The notes beneath the pieces are model-generated. The model did not search any database. It was not told the DNA's origin and saw only the letters and a list, made by a program, of their open reading frames with translations. The position numbers were made by a program, and so were the translations under genes. DNA of 64,000 nucleotides from Gari tellinella (lineage: Eukaryota; Mollusca; Bivalvia; Cardiida; Psammobiidae): positions 61,029,848-61,093,847 of the forward strand of contig OV277871.1 of assembly GCA_922989275.2 (NCBI GenBank). Direction: 5' to 3'. Positions 31,603 to 43,640 of the stretch are shown here, piece after piece. The stretch's first letter is position 1, and every line of letters starts with the position of its first letter.

Positions 31603-31947
31603 TTTATATTTCTGCCATTAAAAAATAATTGTTGCAAAATTTGAAAGTACAAATTTATACTGTATAGATCTACGACATTTTTTAATCAAACGCTAGGACA
31701 GACGAAGTGCTAGAGTCACCTAGTCCACGTGCATGTTTTCAGTTTGATGTGGTTGTAATGATGGTTTCATGGACAAGCTCCAAATTGACTTATCTCCAAT
31801 AAGAAAATAAACTATCTTGCAGCGACAAAGCCTCTGCAGTGTTTTTAACCCCACCACTGCCATGACGTCATCAGTTTAAACAACTGTCGTCTGCTTTCAG
31901 TTCATTTAAAAATTTAAGGTATTTTGACTTAATGTTGAAATGCGTGC

Positions 31948-32014
31948 CAAGCAGTTTGAATCCTGATCAGACGCCACATAACGTGGCGTCTGATTAGGAC
32001 CCAAACTGTTTGCA
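31948..32014. repeat. Dispersed hairpin element
   Basis: AAGCAGTTTGAATCCTGATC AGACGCCAC against GTGGCGTCTGATTAGGACCC AAACTGTTTGC. Confidence 0.75.
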
Positions 32015-32179
32015 AATAACTAGGATACTCTGAGTAAGGCAGTAAAGTGGTTAACCCACAGCAGGCTGAGTATATTTCATCTGTAACATATGACGTCTGC
32101 AGCAAATGTTTTAGATAATTAATATGTCATTACTTTGAAGAAATAATTAGATTGTCAAATAGCCTCCCACCTGGATCCA

Positions 32180-34296
32180 AATGTGTGAAACACGTTAATT
32201 TGACCACATTCAGTTGATTGGAGACAGGCATCTATACATCACCTTCAACCTGATATATACTATCGATTTTTTTCAAACACCTTAAAGGGTCACAGAAATC
32301 GTTCTAATGTCTTACTATGGGGTTAATAACTTGGCTAAAGACAACTCCTGATCGAAGCACACATTTATTTGACCACAGTGAGTAGATAAGGGGCAGGCAT
32401 GTCTACATCGCCTTATACCTGATCTATACTATCCAACTTTTTCCAACACCTTAAAGGGTCACAGAAATCGTCCAAACGACTAAGGATGGGGTTAAAAACT
32501 TGGTTAAAGACAATTCCTGATTGAAGCACACGTTAATTTCACCACATTGAGAAGATAGGGGACAGACCTGGATACATCGCCTTATACTTTATCTATACTA
32601 TCGAACTTTTTCCAACACCTTAAAGGGTCACAGAAATCGTCCAAACGACTAAGGATGGGGTTAAATACTTGGTAAAAGACAATTCCTGATTGAAGCACAC
32701 ATTAAATTCGCCACATTGAGTAGATAGGGGACATGCCTCTAAACATCGCCTTATTCCTGATCTATACAATCGAACTTTTCAAACACCTTAAAGGGTCACA
32801 GAAATCGTTCGAATGTCTTACTATTGGGTTAATTACTTGGTAAAAGACAATTCCTGATCAAAGCACACGTTAATTTCACCACATTGAGTAGATAGGGGAC
32901 TGGTCTCTATACATATCCAGGAAACGGATCTATACAATCGACGTTTTCACAACACCTTAAAGGGCCACAGAAATCGTCCAAATATCTTACTATTGGGTTA
33001 ATTACCTGGTAAAAGACAATTCCTGATCAAAACACACGTTCATTTCACCACATTGGGTAGATAGGGGACTGGTCTCTATACATATCATTGTACCCGATCT
33101 ATACAATCTACGTTTTCACAACACCTTAAAGGGCCACAGAAATCGTCCAAATATCTTACTATTGGGTTAATTACTTGGTAAAAGACAATTCCTGATCAAA
33201 GCACACGTTAATTTCACCACATTGGGTAGATAGGGGCCGGCCTCTATACATATCCAGGAAACGGATCTATACAATCGACGTTTTCACAACACCTTAAAGG
33301 GCCACAGAAATCGTCCAAATATCTTACTATTGGGTTCATTACTTGGTAAAAGACTATTCCTGATCAAAGCACACGTTAATTTCACCACATTGAGTAGATA
33401 GGGGCCGGCCTCTATACATATCCAGGAAACGGATCTATACAATCGACGTTTTCACAACACCTTAAGGGGCCACAGAAATCGTCCAAATATCTTACTATTG
33501 GGTTAATTACTTGGTAAAAGACAATTCCTGATCAAAAGCACACGTTAATTCCACCACATTGGGTAGAAAGGGGACTGGTCTCTATACATATCCTTGTACC
33601 CGATCTATACAATCGACGTTTTTACAACACCTTAAGGGGCCACAGAAATCGTCCAAATATCTTACTATTGTGTTCATTACTTGGTAAAAGACAATTTCTG
33701 ATCAAAGCACACGTTAATTTGACAACATTGAGTAGATAGGGGACTGGCCACTATACATCGCCTTATACCGTAACTATACTATCGAACTTTTTACAACACC
33801 TTAAGGGGCCACAGAAATCGTCCAAATATCTTACTTTTGGGTTAATTACTTGGTAACAGACTATTCCTGATCAAAGCACACGTTAATTTCACCACATTTA
33901 GTAGATAGGGGCCGGCCTCTATACATATCCTTGTACCGGATCTATACAATCGACGTTTTCACAACACCTTAAAGGGCCACAGAAATCGTCCAAATATCTT
34001 ACTATTGGGTTCATTACTTGGTAAAAGACAATTCCTGATAAAAAAAAACACGTTAATTTCACCACATTGGGTAGATTGGGACTGGCCTCTATACATCGCC
34101 CTATACCGGATCTATACTATCGAACTTTTCCAAAAACCTTTAAGGGCCACAGAAGTAGGGCAAAGGTCTTACTATGGGGTTAATAACTTGGCTAAAGACA
34201 ATTGCTGATTGAAAAAACGTTAACTGGGCCACATAGAGTAGATAAGGACATGTACCTAGAATTCGCCTTATACCTGATCTATACTTTCGAACGTTT
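32180..34296 (-). repeat. 169-bp satellite, inverted diverged block, about 12.5 monomers
   Basis: Read on the minus strand, these units align with the + array: CTACTCAATGTGGTGAAATT AACGTGTG and CCTTAAGGTGTTG equivalents appear as CACACGTTAATTT, CACCACATTGAGTAGATAGG and CAACACCTTAAAGGGCCAC. Units vary far more than in the core array, and carry ACCTTAAAGGGTCACAG in place of the core's GGCCAC at the left edge. The block ends abruptly in a family B repeat. Confidence 0.9.
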
Positions 34297-34676
34297 TAGT
34301 AAAATCCATTGAAAAAACCCATGAGTGTGAGTATGTGAGGGCCTCTCTAGACAACTTGAGATTAGTTACCTGTAATTTTACACCCTACTGAGATTGGTAT
34401 ACCCGGCGGCAGCTTTTTCACGCCTATCGAGGACAATGGGGTCGACTCCATCAATGGACTGAGGAAAAGTCTTTAAACATGTTGATAAATATCCACTATA
34501 AATATATAAACTGGTGGAAAATACTCGCTTTACAAAAGTTGTATTAACACATCTCATCTGAAAGTTTGGAAATGACACCCCATGAAATCTTGTTTTTGAA
34601 AAAAAAATCAGATGTTGAAACTTCCTCAATTTTCAGGCTTTACCTCTATATGTGGTAGGGGAAAGTGCTGCCTTTT
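34297..34676 (+). mobile_element. Family B repeat plus shared 200-bp segment
   Basis: 34297-34472 is a left-truncated family B copy ending CTGAGGAAAAGTCT before TTAA. 34477-34676 matches 12597-12785. Its left side is cut by satellite. Confidence 0.75.
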
Positions 34677-34716
34677 TCATCAAAAAAACAAAGACGGCGC
34701 TCGCCTCGTTAACGCG

Positions 34717-35215
34717 GCACCATCGCAGACTTCCAGGAGCCCCGGCACCACTTGAATTTAAGCATAGCTCCGGCACCCTCGCAGACTTTCAGGAATCCAG
34801 TGCCAGTCTAGTTTTTGCCCTCTCTGAACCCTTCCAAGTTCATTACAACGGTTTGCGACTATCTCCGGCACCCTCGCAGACTTTCAGGATGCCGGTGCCA
34901 ATATCGTTATGCATAGTTGCTGGCTCTTGCGACCCTCTCCAGTTTAATGAACCGGTCTGTGGCTGTCTCTGACACCTTTGCAGACTTCCAGGATGCCGGT
35001 GCCAATCGAGTTATGAATATTTTCGGGCTCTATCGTCCTTTCCGGGTTCAATGAACCGGTATACGACTGTTTCCGGTACCCTCGCAGACTTTCAAAATCC
35101 GGTGCAAAACGAGTTATCATCACGTTCCACCTCCCAGGACCCTCCCGATTTCATAAAAACTGTCTGTGACTGTCTCCGGCGCCATCGCAGGTACCCAAAA
35201 GCCCCGATGCCACTC
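34717..35215 (+). repeat. GC-richer tandem array, about 100-bp unit
   Basis: CACCCTCGCAGACTTTCAGG or variants recur at about 34720, 34776, 34869, 34971, 35077 and 35180, with GGATGCCGGTGCCAA and CCGGTTTGCGACT-like blocks between. Open frames of 106 and 88 codons result from the repeat and share no protein signature. Confidence 0.8.
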
Positions 35216-35221
35216 GAATTA

Positions 35222-35580
35222 AGGGGTGTGTCTACTTATAGGCGAAAACTAGGTACATGTCCCAATCTACTCTATGTGGCCAGGTTAAAGTGTTTTTCCA
35301 TCAGAAAGTGTCTTTAGCCAAGTTATTAACCCCATGGTAAGACGTTTGGACGATTTCTGTGACCCATTATGGTGTTGGCAACAGTTCGATTGTATAGATC
35401 AGGTATAAGGCGATGTATAGAGGCCTGTCTCCTATCTACTCAATGTGTTCAAATAAACATGTGCATCAATCAGGAAGTGTCTTTAACCAAGTAATTAACC
35501 CCGTAGTAAGTCGTTTGGATGAGTTATGTGACCCTTTTAGGTGTTGGAAAAATTTCGATAGTATAGATGTGCCTGTCTGG
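35222..35580 (+). repeat. 169-bp satellite, diverged + fragment, about two monomers
   Basis: CTACTCAATGTG, AATCAGGAAGTGTCTTTAAC, AAGTAATTAACCCC and TTAGGTGTTGGAAAA follow the core monomer order with heavy substitution. Confidence 0.85.
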
Positions 35581-35707
35581 TAGATCTTGCTGGTAGGGAT
35601 TGCCCAATCGCTTTGAAACCATTTGGCTAGGGGTCTATGGTGTAATTCTTGGACAGCTTTATGTTTATGAACTAAGGGTGTACCACGGCCATGGATTGTA
35701 CAATACT

Positions 35708-36107
35708 CAACCAAACAACACGGAGAGTATTGTTTTAAACAGTCGTTTTACGACTTGTGAACTGCTCTCCGGCTCTACACTGAAACAAACAAACAAATTC
35801 AACCAAACAACACGGAGAGTATTGTTTTAAACATTCGTTTTACGACTTGTGAACTGCTCTCCGGCTCTACACTGAAACAAACAAACAAACAAACAAATTC
35901 AACCAAACAACATGGAGAGTATTGTTTTAAACATTCGTTTTACGACTTGTGAACTACTCTCCGGCTCCACACTGAAACAAACAAACAAACAAACAAATTC
36001 AACCAAACAACACGGAGAGTATTGTTTTAAACATTCGTTTTACGACTTGTGAACTACTCTCCGGCTCTACACTGAAACAAACAAACAAACAAACAAACAA
36101 ACAAACA
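35708..36107 (+). repeat. Tandem repeat, 92-100-bp unit, four copies, with AAAC tract
   Basis: CAACCAAACAACACGGAGAG starts at 35708, 35800, 35900 and 36000. Unit length grows with the number of AAAC repeats at its end; the last copy ends in about eight AAAC. Confidence 0.9.
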
Positions 36108-36235
36108 AAACACCACTCTGTTTTTAATCATGCCATTGATCTTTTAATTATTTGACTCATTTTAAAAATGATCTTACAAACTTACTATAACAATTTTATA
36201 ATCTTGGTAATAATATTGGAAGAAATTCCATGTTT

Positions 36236-36377
36236 CCATGCATCTCAATATTGTATCATTTTTATTGTGAATGTAGTTATTTGTCTTTCTCGCTTTGTAG
36301 GTACATTTATATAATTTCATGTGAAGCGCTTTTGAACGCACAACTCCTGTGTGAAAAGAGCGCTATATAAATCGGGT

Positions 36378-36404
<27 letters not shown>
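36236..36404 (+). repeat. Retroposon 3' tail with (TAA)n abutting satellite
   Basis: GTCTTTCTCGCTTTGTAGGT, GTGAAGCGCTTTTGAACGCA and GAGCGCTATATAAATCGGGT, then about eight TAA. Satellite resumes immediately after. Same family as 19071-19195. Confidence 0.7.
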
Positions 36405-36408
<4 letters not shown>

Positions 36409-36497
36409 GGCGGTGTATAGAGGTCTGTCCCCTATCTACTCAATGTGGTGAAATTAACGTGTGCTTTGATCAGGAATTGTCTGTTACCAAGTTACGT
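36405..36497 (+). repeat. 169-bp satellite fragment
   Basis: GTGTATAGAGG, CCTATCTACTCAATGTGGTG and TTGATCAGGAATTGTC match the core unit. It breaks off after CCAAGTTACG. Confidence 0.9.
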
Positions 36498-37318
36498 TAC
36501 GCAGAATGGTGGACACTCAGGTGGCTCACTTGCACTCATTTTCGCACATTAAAATAAGAAGGGCACTTTTACATAACTTGTAATAACTTTTTTTCTGGAC
36601 AGATATCGTTCCTGTGCAAACGGCCCGTGTTAACTTAACCATTTTCCTTTATGATGAAATTTGTTTTGAAAAAATATTTTAATAACATTTTGGTCCTTTT
36701 TTAAGTTGAAAAAGACACCTCTTAATCACATTAAGCAAAGAACAAAATGATAAAAAATAAGCCTCGACACGGTTAATATAACACGACCTTGTGCATTTAA
36801 ACAAATCTATATCAATTATGTGCAAACGGGTTCGTATAACTGAATATTTGTTCTTTCTTTTTATATAAATTTAAGAATTGTAAGTTAATGTTAACTTGGT
36901 CCTTTTTCAAATTGAAAATAAAATTCACATGTTCAAAAAGTCGTCGGGAGTTTCCGTAAATACCGATCGATTGAGGAAGCAAATATCCGGTAAAAGTCGA
37001 ACATTGACGGTCTCTCGGGCTATCGTAGAGCAGTTTATCGATAATCTAGCAGTGTCCACTATTCTGCCTAACGGTGGAGCTGATTTGTCAGCCTGAACGT
37101 ATATTGTAAAACTTCCCTTAGTATTTATAATGGAATAGTGAATACTATACATATACGTCTGTTTTAAAAAAAATGGCTGCTTCCAGTTAAGAAAAGTGTT
37201 GAATTGTTGTCGGTTTCAAACCAAACTGACGTCTATTTATTTGTTTTGATTGGTTATAAATGTACATGGTTTATTCGGGTTGTATTTTCTACGGAGACAT
37301 TGTTTGATTGGTGTAAAT
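36498..37318. other. Non-satellite spacer within the satellite domain
   Basis: About 820 bp of AT-rich DNA. A 66-codon open frame at 36896-37096 contains SVNTDRLRKQISGKSRTLTV and ends at TGA. The opposite strand is open over nearly the same span. I recognise neither. It could be a remnant of an inserted element. Confidence 0.35.
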
Positions 37319-40300
37319 AAGGAATAGTCTTTTACCAAGTAATGAACCCAATAGTAAGATATTTGGAGGATTTCTGTGGCCCCTTAAGGTGTTGCGAAAA
37401 CGTCGATTGAATAGATTGGGTCAAAGGTGATGTATAGAGACCGGACCCCTATCTACTCAATGTGGTGAAATTAACGTGTGCTTTGGTCAGGAATTGTCTT
37501 TTACCAAGTAATGAACCCAATAGTAAGATATTTGGAGGATTTCTGTGGCCCCTTAAGGTGTTGCGAAAACGTCGATTGAATAGATTGGGTCAAGGGTGAT
37601 GTATAGAGACCGGACCCCTATCTACTCAATGTGGTGAAATTAACGTGTGCTTTGGTCAGGAATTGTCTTTTACCAAGTAATGAACCCAATAGTAAGATAT
37701 TTGGAGGATTTCTGTGGCCCCTTAAGGTGTTGCGAAAACGTCGATTGAATAGATTGGGTCAAAGGTGATGTATAGAGACCGGACCCCTATCTACTCAATG
37801 TGGTGAAATTAACGTGTGCTTTGGTCAGGAATTGTCTTTTACCAAGTAATGAACCCAATAGTAAGATATTTGGAGGATTTCTGTGGCCCCTTAAGGTGTT
37901 GCGAAAACGTCGATTGAATAGATTGGGTCAAGGGTGATGTATAGAGACCGGACCCCTATCTACTCAATGTGGTGAAATTAACGTGTGCTTTGGTCAGGAA
38001 TTGTCTTTTACCAAGTAATGAACCCAATAGTAAGATATTTGGAGGATTTCTGTGGCCCCTTAAGGTGTTGCGAAAACGTCGATTGAATAGATTGGGTCAA
38101 AGGTGATGTATAGAGACCGGACCCCTATCTACTCAATGTGGTGAAATTAACGTGTGCTTTGGTCAGGAATTGTCTTTTACCAAGTAATGAACCCAATAGT
38201 AAGATATTTGGAGGATTTCTGTGGCCCCTTAAGGTGTTGCGAAAACGTCGATTGAATAGATTGGGTCAAAGGTGATGTATAGAGACCGGACCCCTATCTA
38301 CTCAATGTGGTGAAATTAACGTGTGCTTTGGTCAGGAATTGTCTTTTACCAAGTAATGAACCCAATAGTAAGATATTTGGAGGATTTCTGTGGCCCCTTA
38401 AGGTGTTGCGAAAACGTCGATTGAATAGATTGGGTCAAAGGTGATGTATAGAGACCGGACCCCTATCTACTCAATGTGGTGAAATTAACGTGTGCTTTGG
38501 TCAGGAATTGTCTTTTACCAAGTAATGAACCCAATAGTAAGATATTTGGAGGATTTCTGTGGCCCCTTAAGGTGTTGCGAAAACGTCGATTGAATAGATT
38601 GGGTCAAAGGTGATGTATAGAGACCGGACCCCTATCTACTCAATGTGGTGAAATTAACGTGTGCTTTGGTCAGGAATTGTCTTTTACCAAGTAATGAACC
38701 CAATAGTAAGATATTTGGAGGATTTCTGTGGCCCGTTAAGGTGTTGCGAAAACGTCGATTGAATAGATTGGGTCAAAGGTGATGTATAGAGACCGGACCC
38801 CTATCTACTCAATGTGGTGAAATTAACGTGTGCTTTGGTCAGGAATTGTCTTTTACCAAGTAATGAACCCAATAGTAAGATATTTGGAGGATTTCTGTGG
38901 CCCCTTAAGGTGTTGCGAAAACGTCGATTGAATAGATTGGGTCAAAGGTGATGTATAGAGACCGGACCCCTATCTACTCAATGTGGTGAAATTAACGTGT
39001 GCTTTGGTCAGGAATTGTCTTTTACCAAGTAATGAACCCAATAGTAAGATATTTGGAGGATTTCTGTGGCCCCTTAAGGTGTTGCGAAAACGTCGATTGA
39101 ATAGATTGGGTCAAAGGTGATGTATAGAGACCGGACCCCTATCTACTCAATGTGGTGAAATTAACGTGTGCTTTGGTCAGGAATTGTCTTTTACCAAGTA
39201 ATGAACCCAATAGTAAGATATTTGGAGGATTTCTGTGGCCCCTTAAGGTGTTGCGAAAACGTCGATTGAATAGATTGGGTCAAAGGTGATGTATAGAGAC
39301 CGGACCCCTATCTACTCAATGTGGTGAAATTAACGTGTGCTTTGGTCAGGAATTGTCTTTTACCAAGTAATGAACCCAATAGTAAGATATTTGGAGGATT
39401 TCTGTGGCCCCTTAAGGTGTTGCGAAAACGTCGATTGAATAGATTGGGTCAAAGGTGATGTATAGAGACCGGACCCCTATCTACTCAATGTGGTGAAATT
39501 AACGTGTGCTTTGGTCAGGAATTGTCTTTTACCAAGTAATGAACCCAATAGTAAGATATTTGGAGGATTTCTGTGGCCCCTTAAGGTGTTGCGAAAACGT
39601 CGATTGAATAGATTGGGTCAAAGGTGATGTATAGAGACCGGACCCCTATCTACTCAATGTGGTGAAATTAACGTGTGCTTTGGTCAGGAATTGTCTTTTA
39701 CCAAGTAATGAACCCAATAGTAAGATATTTGGAGGATTTCTGTGGCCCCTTAAGGTGTTGCGAAAACGTCGATTGAATAGATTGGGTCAAAGGTGATGTA
39801 TAGAGACCGGACCCCTATCTACTCAATGTGGTGAAATTAACGTGTGCTTTGGTCAGGAATTGTCTTTTACCAAGTAATGAACCCAATAGTAAGATATTTG
39901 GAGGATTTCTGTGGCCCCTTAAGGTGTTGCGAAAACGTCGATTGAATAGATTGGGTCAAAGGTGATGTATAGAGACCGGACCCCTATCTACTCAATGTGG
40001 TGAAATTAACGTGTGCTTTGGTCAGGAATTGTCTTTTACCAAGTAATGAACCCAATAGTAAGATATTTGGAGGATTTCTGTGGCCCCTTAAGGTGTTGCG
40101 AAAACGTCGATTGAATAGATTGGGTCAAAGGTGATGTATAGTGACCGGACCCCTATCTACTCAATGTGGTGAAATTAACGTGTGCTTTGGTCAGGAATTG
40201 TCTTTTACCAAGTAATGAACCCAATAGTAAGATATTTGGAGGATTTCTGTGGCCCCTTAAGGTGTTGCGAAAACGTCGATTGAATAGATTGGGTCAAAGG

Positions 40301-41705
40301 TGATGTATAGAGACCGGACCCCTATCTACTCAATGTGGTGAAATTAACGTGTGCTTTGGTCAGGAATTGTCTTTTACCAAGTAATGAACCCAATAGTAAG
40401 ATATTTGGAGGATTTCTGTGGCCCCTTAAGGTGTTGCGAAAACGTCGATTGAATAGATTGGGTCAAGGGTGATGTATAGAGACCGGACCCCTATCTACTC
40501 AATGTGGTGAAATTAACGTGTGCTTTGGTCAGGAATTGTCTTTTACCAAGTAATGAACCCAATAGTAAGATATTTGGAGGATTTCTGTGGGCCCTTAAGG
40601 TGTTGCGAAAACGTCGATTGAATAGATTGGGTCAAAGGTGATGTATAGAGACCGGACCCCTATCTACTCAATGTGGTGAAATTAACGTGTGCTTTGGTCA
40701 GGAATTGTCTTTTACCAAGTAATGAACCCAATAGTAAGATATTTGGAGGATTTCTGTGGCCCCTTAAGGTGTTGCGAAAACGTCGATTGAATAGATTGGG
40801 TCAAAGGTGATGTATAGAGACCGGACCCCTATCTACTCAATGTGGTGAAATTAACGTGTGCTTTGGTCAGGAATTGTCTTTTACCAAGTAATGAACCCAA
40901 TAGTAAGATATTTGGAGGATTTCTGTGGCCCCTTAAGGTGTTGCGAAAACGTCGATTGAATAGATTGGGTCAAAGGTGATGTATAGAGACCGGACCCCTA
41001 TCTACTCAATGTGGTGAAATTAACGTGTGCTTTGGTCAGGAATTGTCTTTTACCAAGTAATGAACCCAATAGTAAGATATTTGGAGGATTTCTGTGGCCC
41101 CTTAAGGTGTTGCGAAAACGTCGATTGAATAGATTGGGTCAAGGGTGATGTATAGAGACCGGACCCCTATCTACTCAATGTGGTGAAATTAACGTGTGCT
41201 TTGGTCAGGAATTGTCTTTTACCAAGTAATGAACCCAATAGTAAGATATTTGGAGGATTTCTGTGGCCCCTTAAGGTGTTGCGAAAACGTCGATTGAATA
41301 GATTGGGTCAAAGGTGATGTATAGAGACCGGACCCCTATCTACTCAATGTGGTGAAATTAACGTGTGCTTTGGTCAGGAATTGTCTTTTACCAAGTAATG
41401 AACCCAATAGTAAGATATTTGGAGGATTTCGGTGGCCCCTTAAGGTGTTGCGAAAACGTCGATTGAATAGATTGGGTCAAAGGTGATGTATAGAGACCGG
41501 ACCCCTATCTACTCAATGTGGTGAAATTAACGTGTGCTTTGGTCAGGAATTGTCTTTTACCAAGTAATGAACCCAATAGTAAGATATTTGGAGGATTTCT
41601 GTGGCCCCTTAAGGTGTTGCGAAAACGTCGATTGAATAGATTGGGTCAAAGGTGATGTATAGAGACCGGACCCCTATCTACTCAATGTGGTGAAATTAAC
41701 GTGTG
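37319..41705 (+). repeat. 169-bp satellite core array, about 26 monomers
   Basis: ACCAAGTAATGAACCCAATA recurs every 169 bp exactly (37334, 37503, 37672, 37841, 38010 and onward). Differences are rare and mostly CAAAGG/CAAGGG before TGATGTATAG, plus single substitutions (for example near 38735, 40142, 40590 and 41430). I saw no indels. The array is broken at GTGTG by the retrotransposon. Nucleosome-scale unit length and homogeneity suit a centromeric or pericentromeric satellite. Confidence 0.97.
41702..41705. other. Target-site duplication, left
   Basis: TGTG here and at 52155-52158. The intact monomer reads AACGTGTGCTTTGG, so the four bases are duplicated. Confidence 0.7.
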
Positions 41706-42020
41706 TGTATCATAGATTGAGACGTAGTGAGGATCGAGGAAGGAGGTGGAGTTGGAGACGAAGTGCGATTTAAGGACGATTTGGATAGTAGGATTGGCGT
41801 GACAGTATTTTTTCAGCGTTGGATCTAGTGACACCATTTATAAGAGCAGCAAAGACTATACATAGTGACAGAAATACCAGTGTTCAAGTGACATTTATAC
41901 ATACAGAGACAATAAGTGACTTATTCTAGTTTATTCATACAGTGGCTCCAGTATTTTCCATGTGGTGAGTGTGTTTATTGATTTTTCTTCTTGATAGATC
42001 TCATATAGTTTCATAAATTT

Positions 42021-42200
42021 TGAATATTTTTCAGATTTTCATTAATTGGGAAGCTGTTAACTATTCTTTGTCCATTTAATACAGTTGCTACTGTAATTTG
42101 AGTTTCTATTTGAATATTTTTCAGATTTTCTTTAACTGGGAACCTGTTTACTATTCTTTGTCCGTTTGATACAGTTGCTATTGTAATTTGAGTTTCTATT
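42021..42200 (+). repeat. 90-bp tandem duplication in the leader
   Basis: Copies 42021-42110 and 42111-42200 differ at seven positions and have no indels. Both run from TGAATATTTTTCAGATTTTC to GTAATTTGAGTTTCTATT. Confidence 0.95.
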
Positions 42201-43129
42201 GAGAAATGTGATCTTTAATGTAAAGGGAGATAATTTGTAAGTAAAAGAGTGGTCACTTTTTTCACTCTAATTCAATTCTAATTCATTGGTGGTGGTTTTC
42301 TTGTTAAATTAGTTAACTGTACAGCATTTAAGCACCATTCACTTTGTTTATTTATCATTTATGACAGTCAGACTTCTACGTTCACTTTAGGCAAATTTTC
42401 TACTTTCACTTTTGAACAGTCAAACTTCTACTTTCAGCCTTATATTGGTGTATTTGGGTCATTCAGTCATATATTTCATTGCAAGTAGTACATTTCTGTA
42501 GTTTGAATTGATTTTCTTGTAGAAAAATTAGTTGTAGTAGTTTTCAGAGTATTTAAATTTTCATTGATTCAAGTGGCCTTGTAAATTTAATTGTATTTGC
42601 TTGATTCAGCTCTACACAGTCTTCTTAATTTAATAGGAACAGTTTCAATACAGTTCATGTAGATATTGACTATATTTCAATTTATTAGAAATTAATTTTC
42701 AGGTGGACTTTGCGTCAGACCATTGTCGCTATTTTTAGATATATTCAGTAGTAGTAGCATCATCAGCATTATAGTTGCTGTTGTAAAATTTTCAGTAATT
42801 TGTAGTTTCAACGAGACCAGACATCAGCATCAACACGGTTCAGCCGAGAAATACCCCTTATTCAGTTACCTCTTTATCAGAACCCCTTAAATTGAATTTG
42901 TTTTTCAGCGATACATTACACTTAGCGTGTTATTTAGTATGGTGAATGAACTTCGTTTTCAGATTTTATTTCTTTTCACAGTGTGAAATGAGATATTGTG
43001 CATTGTCGTAGTTAAATACAGCATTCCATCATTTTGAATCAGTTTATATTAAAAAATTAAGGCACGACTTTCTGTTAGCTGAAATTTGAGGCGTTTCATG
43101 ACTTTTTGGATGTAATGCTTTAGATATCA

Positions 43130-43640
43130 CTCATTGATATATCTGCATTAAGATATAAATTAGATATAATTCAATTATAATTTATAAACAGCTTTACATT
43201 AGCCAAAGATAGACAGGACCACACATATGAATTGGAGCTAGTCATTTATTGACTTTGGCTATTATCTTGATAGATATCAATTGTCTTTGGATATCAATTG
43301 GTAGATATCATAGATATCAAATATTTACTTAGTTGAATTTAATGTACATAACCGGCGTTTATTGAGACGGGAGGAGATATCGCGGATATTGAGACATCAT
43401 TGGAGTCAACTTTAGATATCAAAGGTATAGGTATCATAGATATCAACTTTAGATATCAAAGGTTGAATGCGCTTGAACTGCTATCACATACCATTCGGAT
43501 ATTTACATTTGAACGACACATCATTGGAGTAAACATTAGATATCAAAAGTATAGATATCACAGATATCAACTTTAGATATCAAAAGTTGAATACCTCACA
43601 GATCATTTGGATATTAAAATTGGAACGCGACATTTGATGC
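43130..43640 (+). repeat. GATATC-rich segment with 124-bp duplication
   Basis: ACATCATTGGAGT starts at 43394 and 43518, each followed by several AGATATCAA motifs. About fifteen AGATATC or GGATATC occurrences cluster in 500 bp. They are self-complementary, so the RNA could form many alternative short stems. Confidence 0.8.

Noticed and set aside
34652..35317. Open frames of 106 and 88 codons
   Set aside because: They run through the 100-bp GC-richer tandem array, lack motifs and follow the repeat period.
36896..37152. Overlapping open frames on both strands in the satellite spacer
   Set aside because: Short and unrecognised. One or both must be chance. Kept only as a note on the spacer.
1..37318. 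Telomeric repeats or rRNA genes
   Set aside because: No TTAGGG arrays and no rRNA-like conserved blocks were seen.
41706..41800. A diverged 5' LTR
   Set aside because: By eye, neither the start (TGTGACTCGG...) nor the end (GACCCGAAGGGTTA) of the 3' LTR can be matched here. A computed self-alignment would be decisive.
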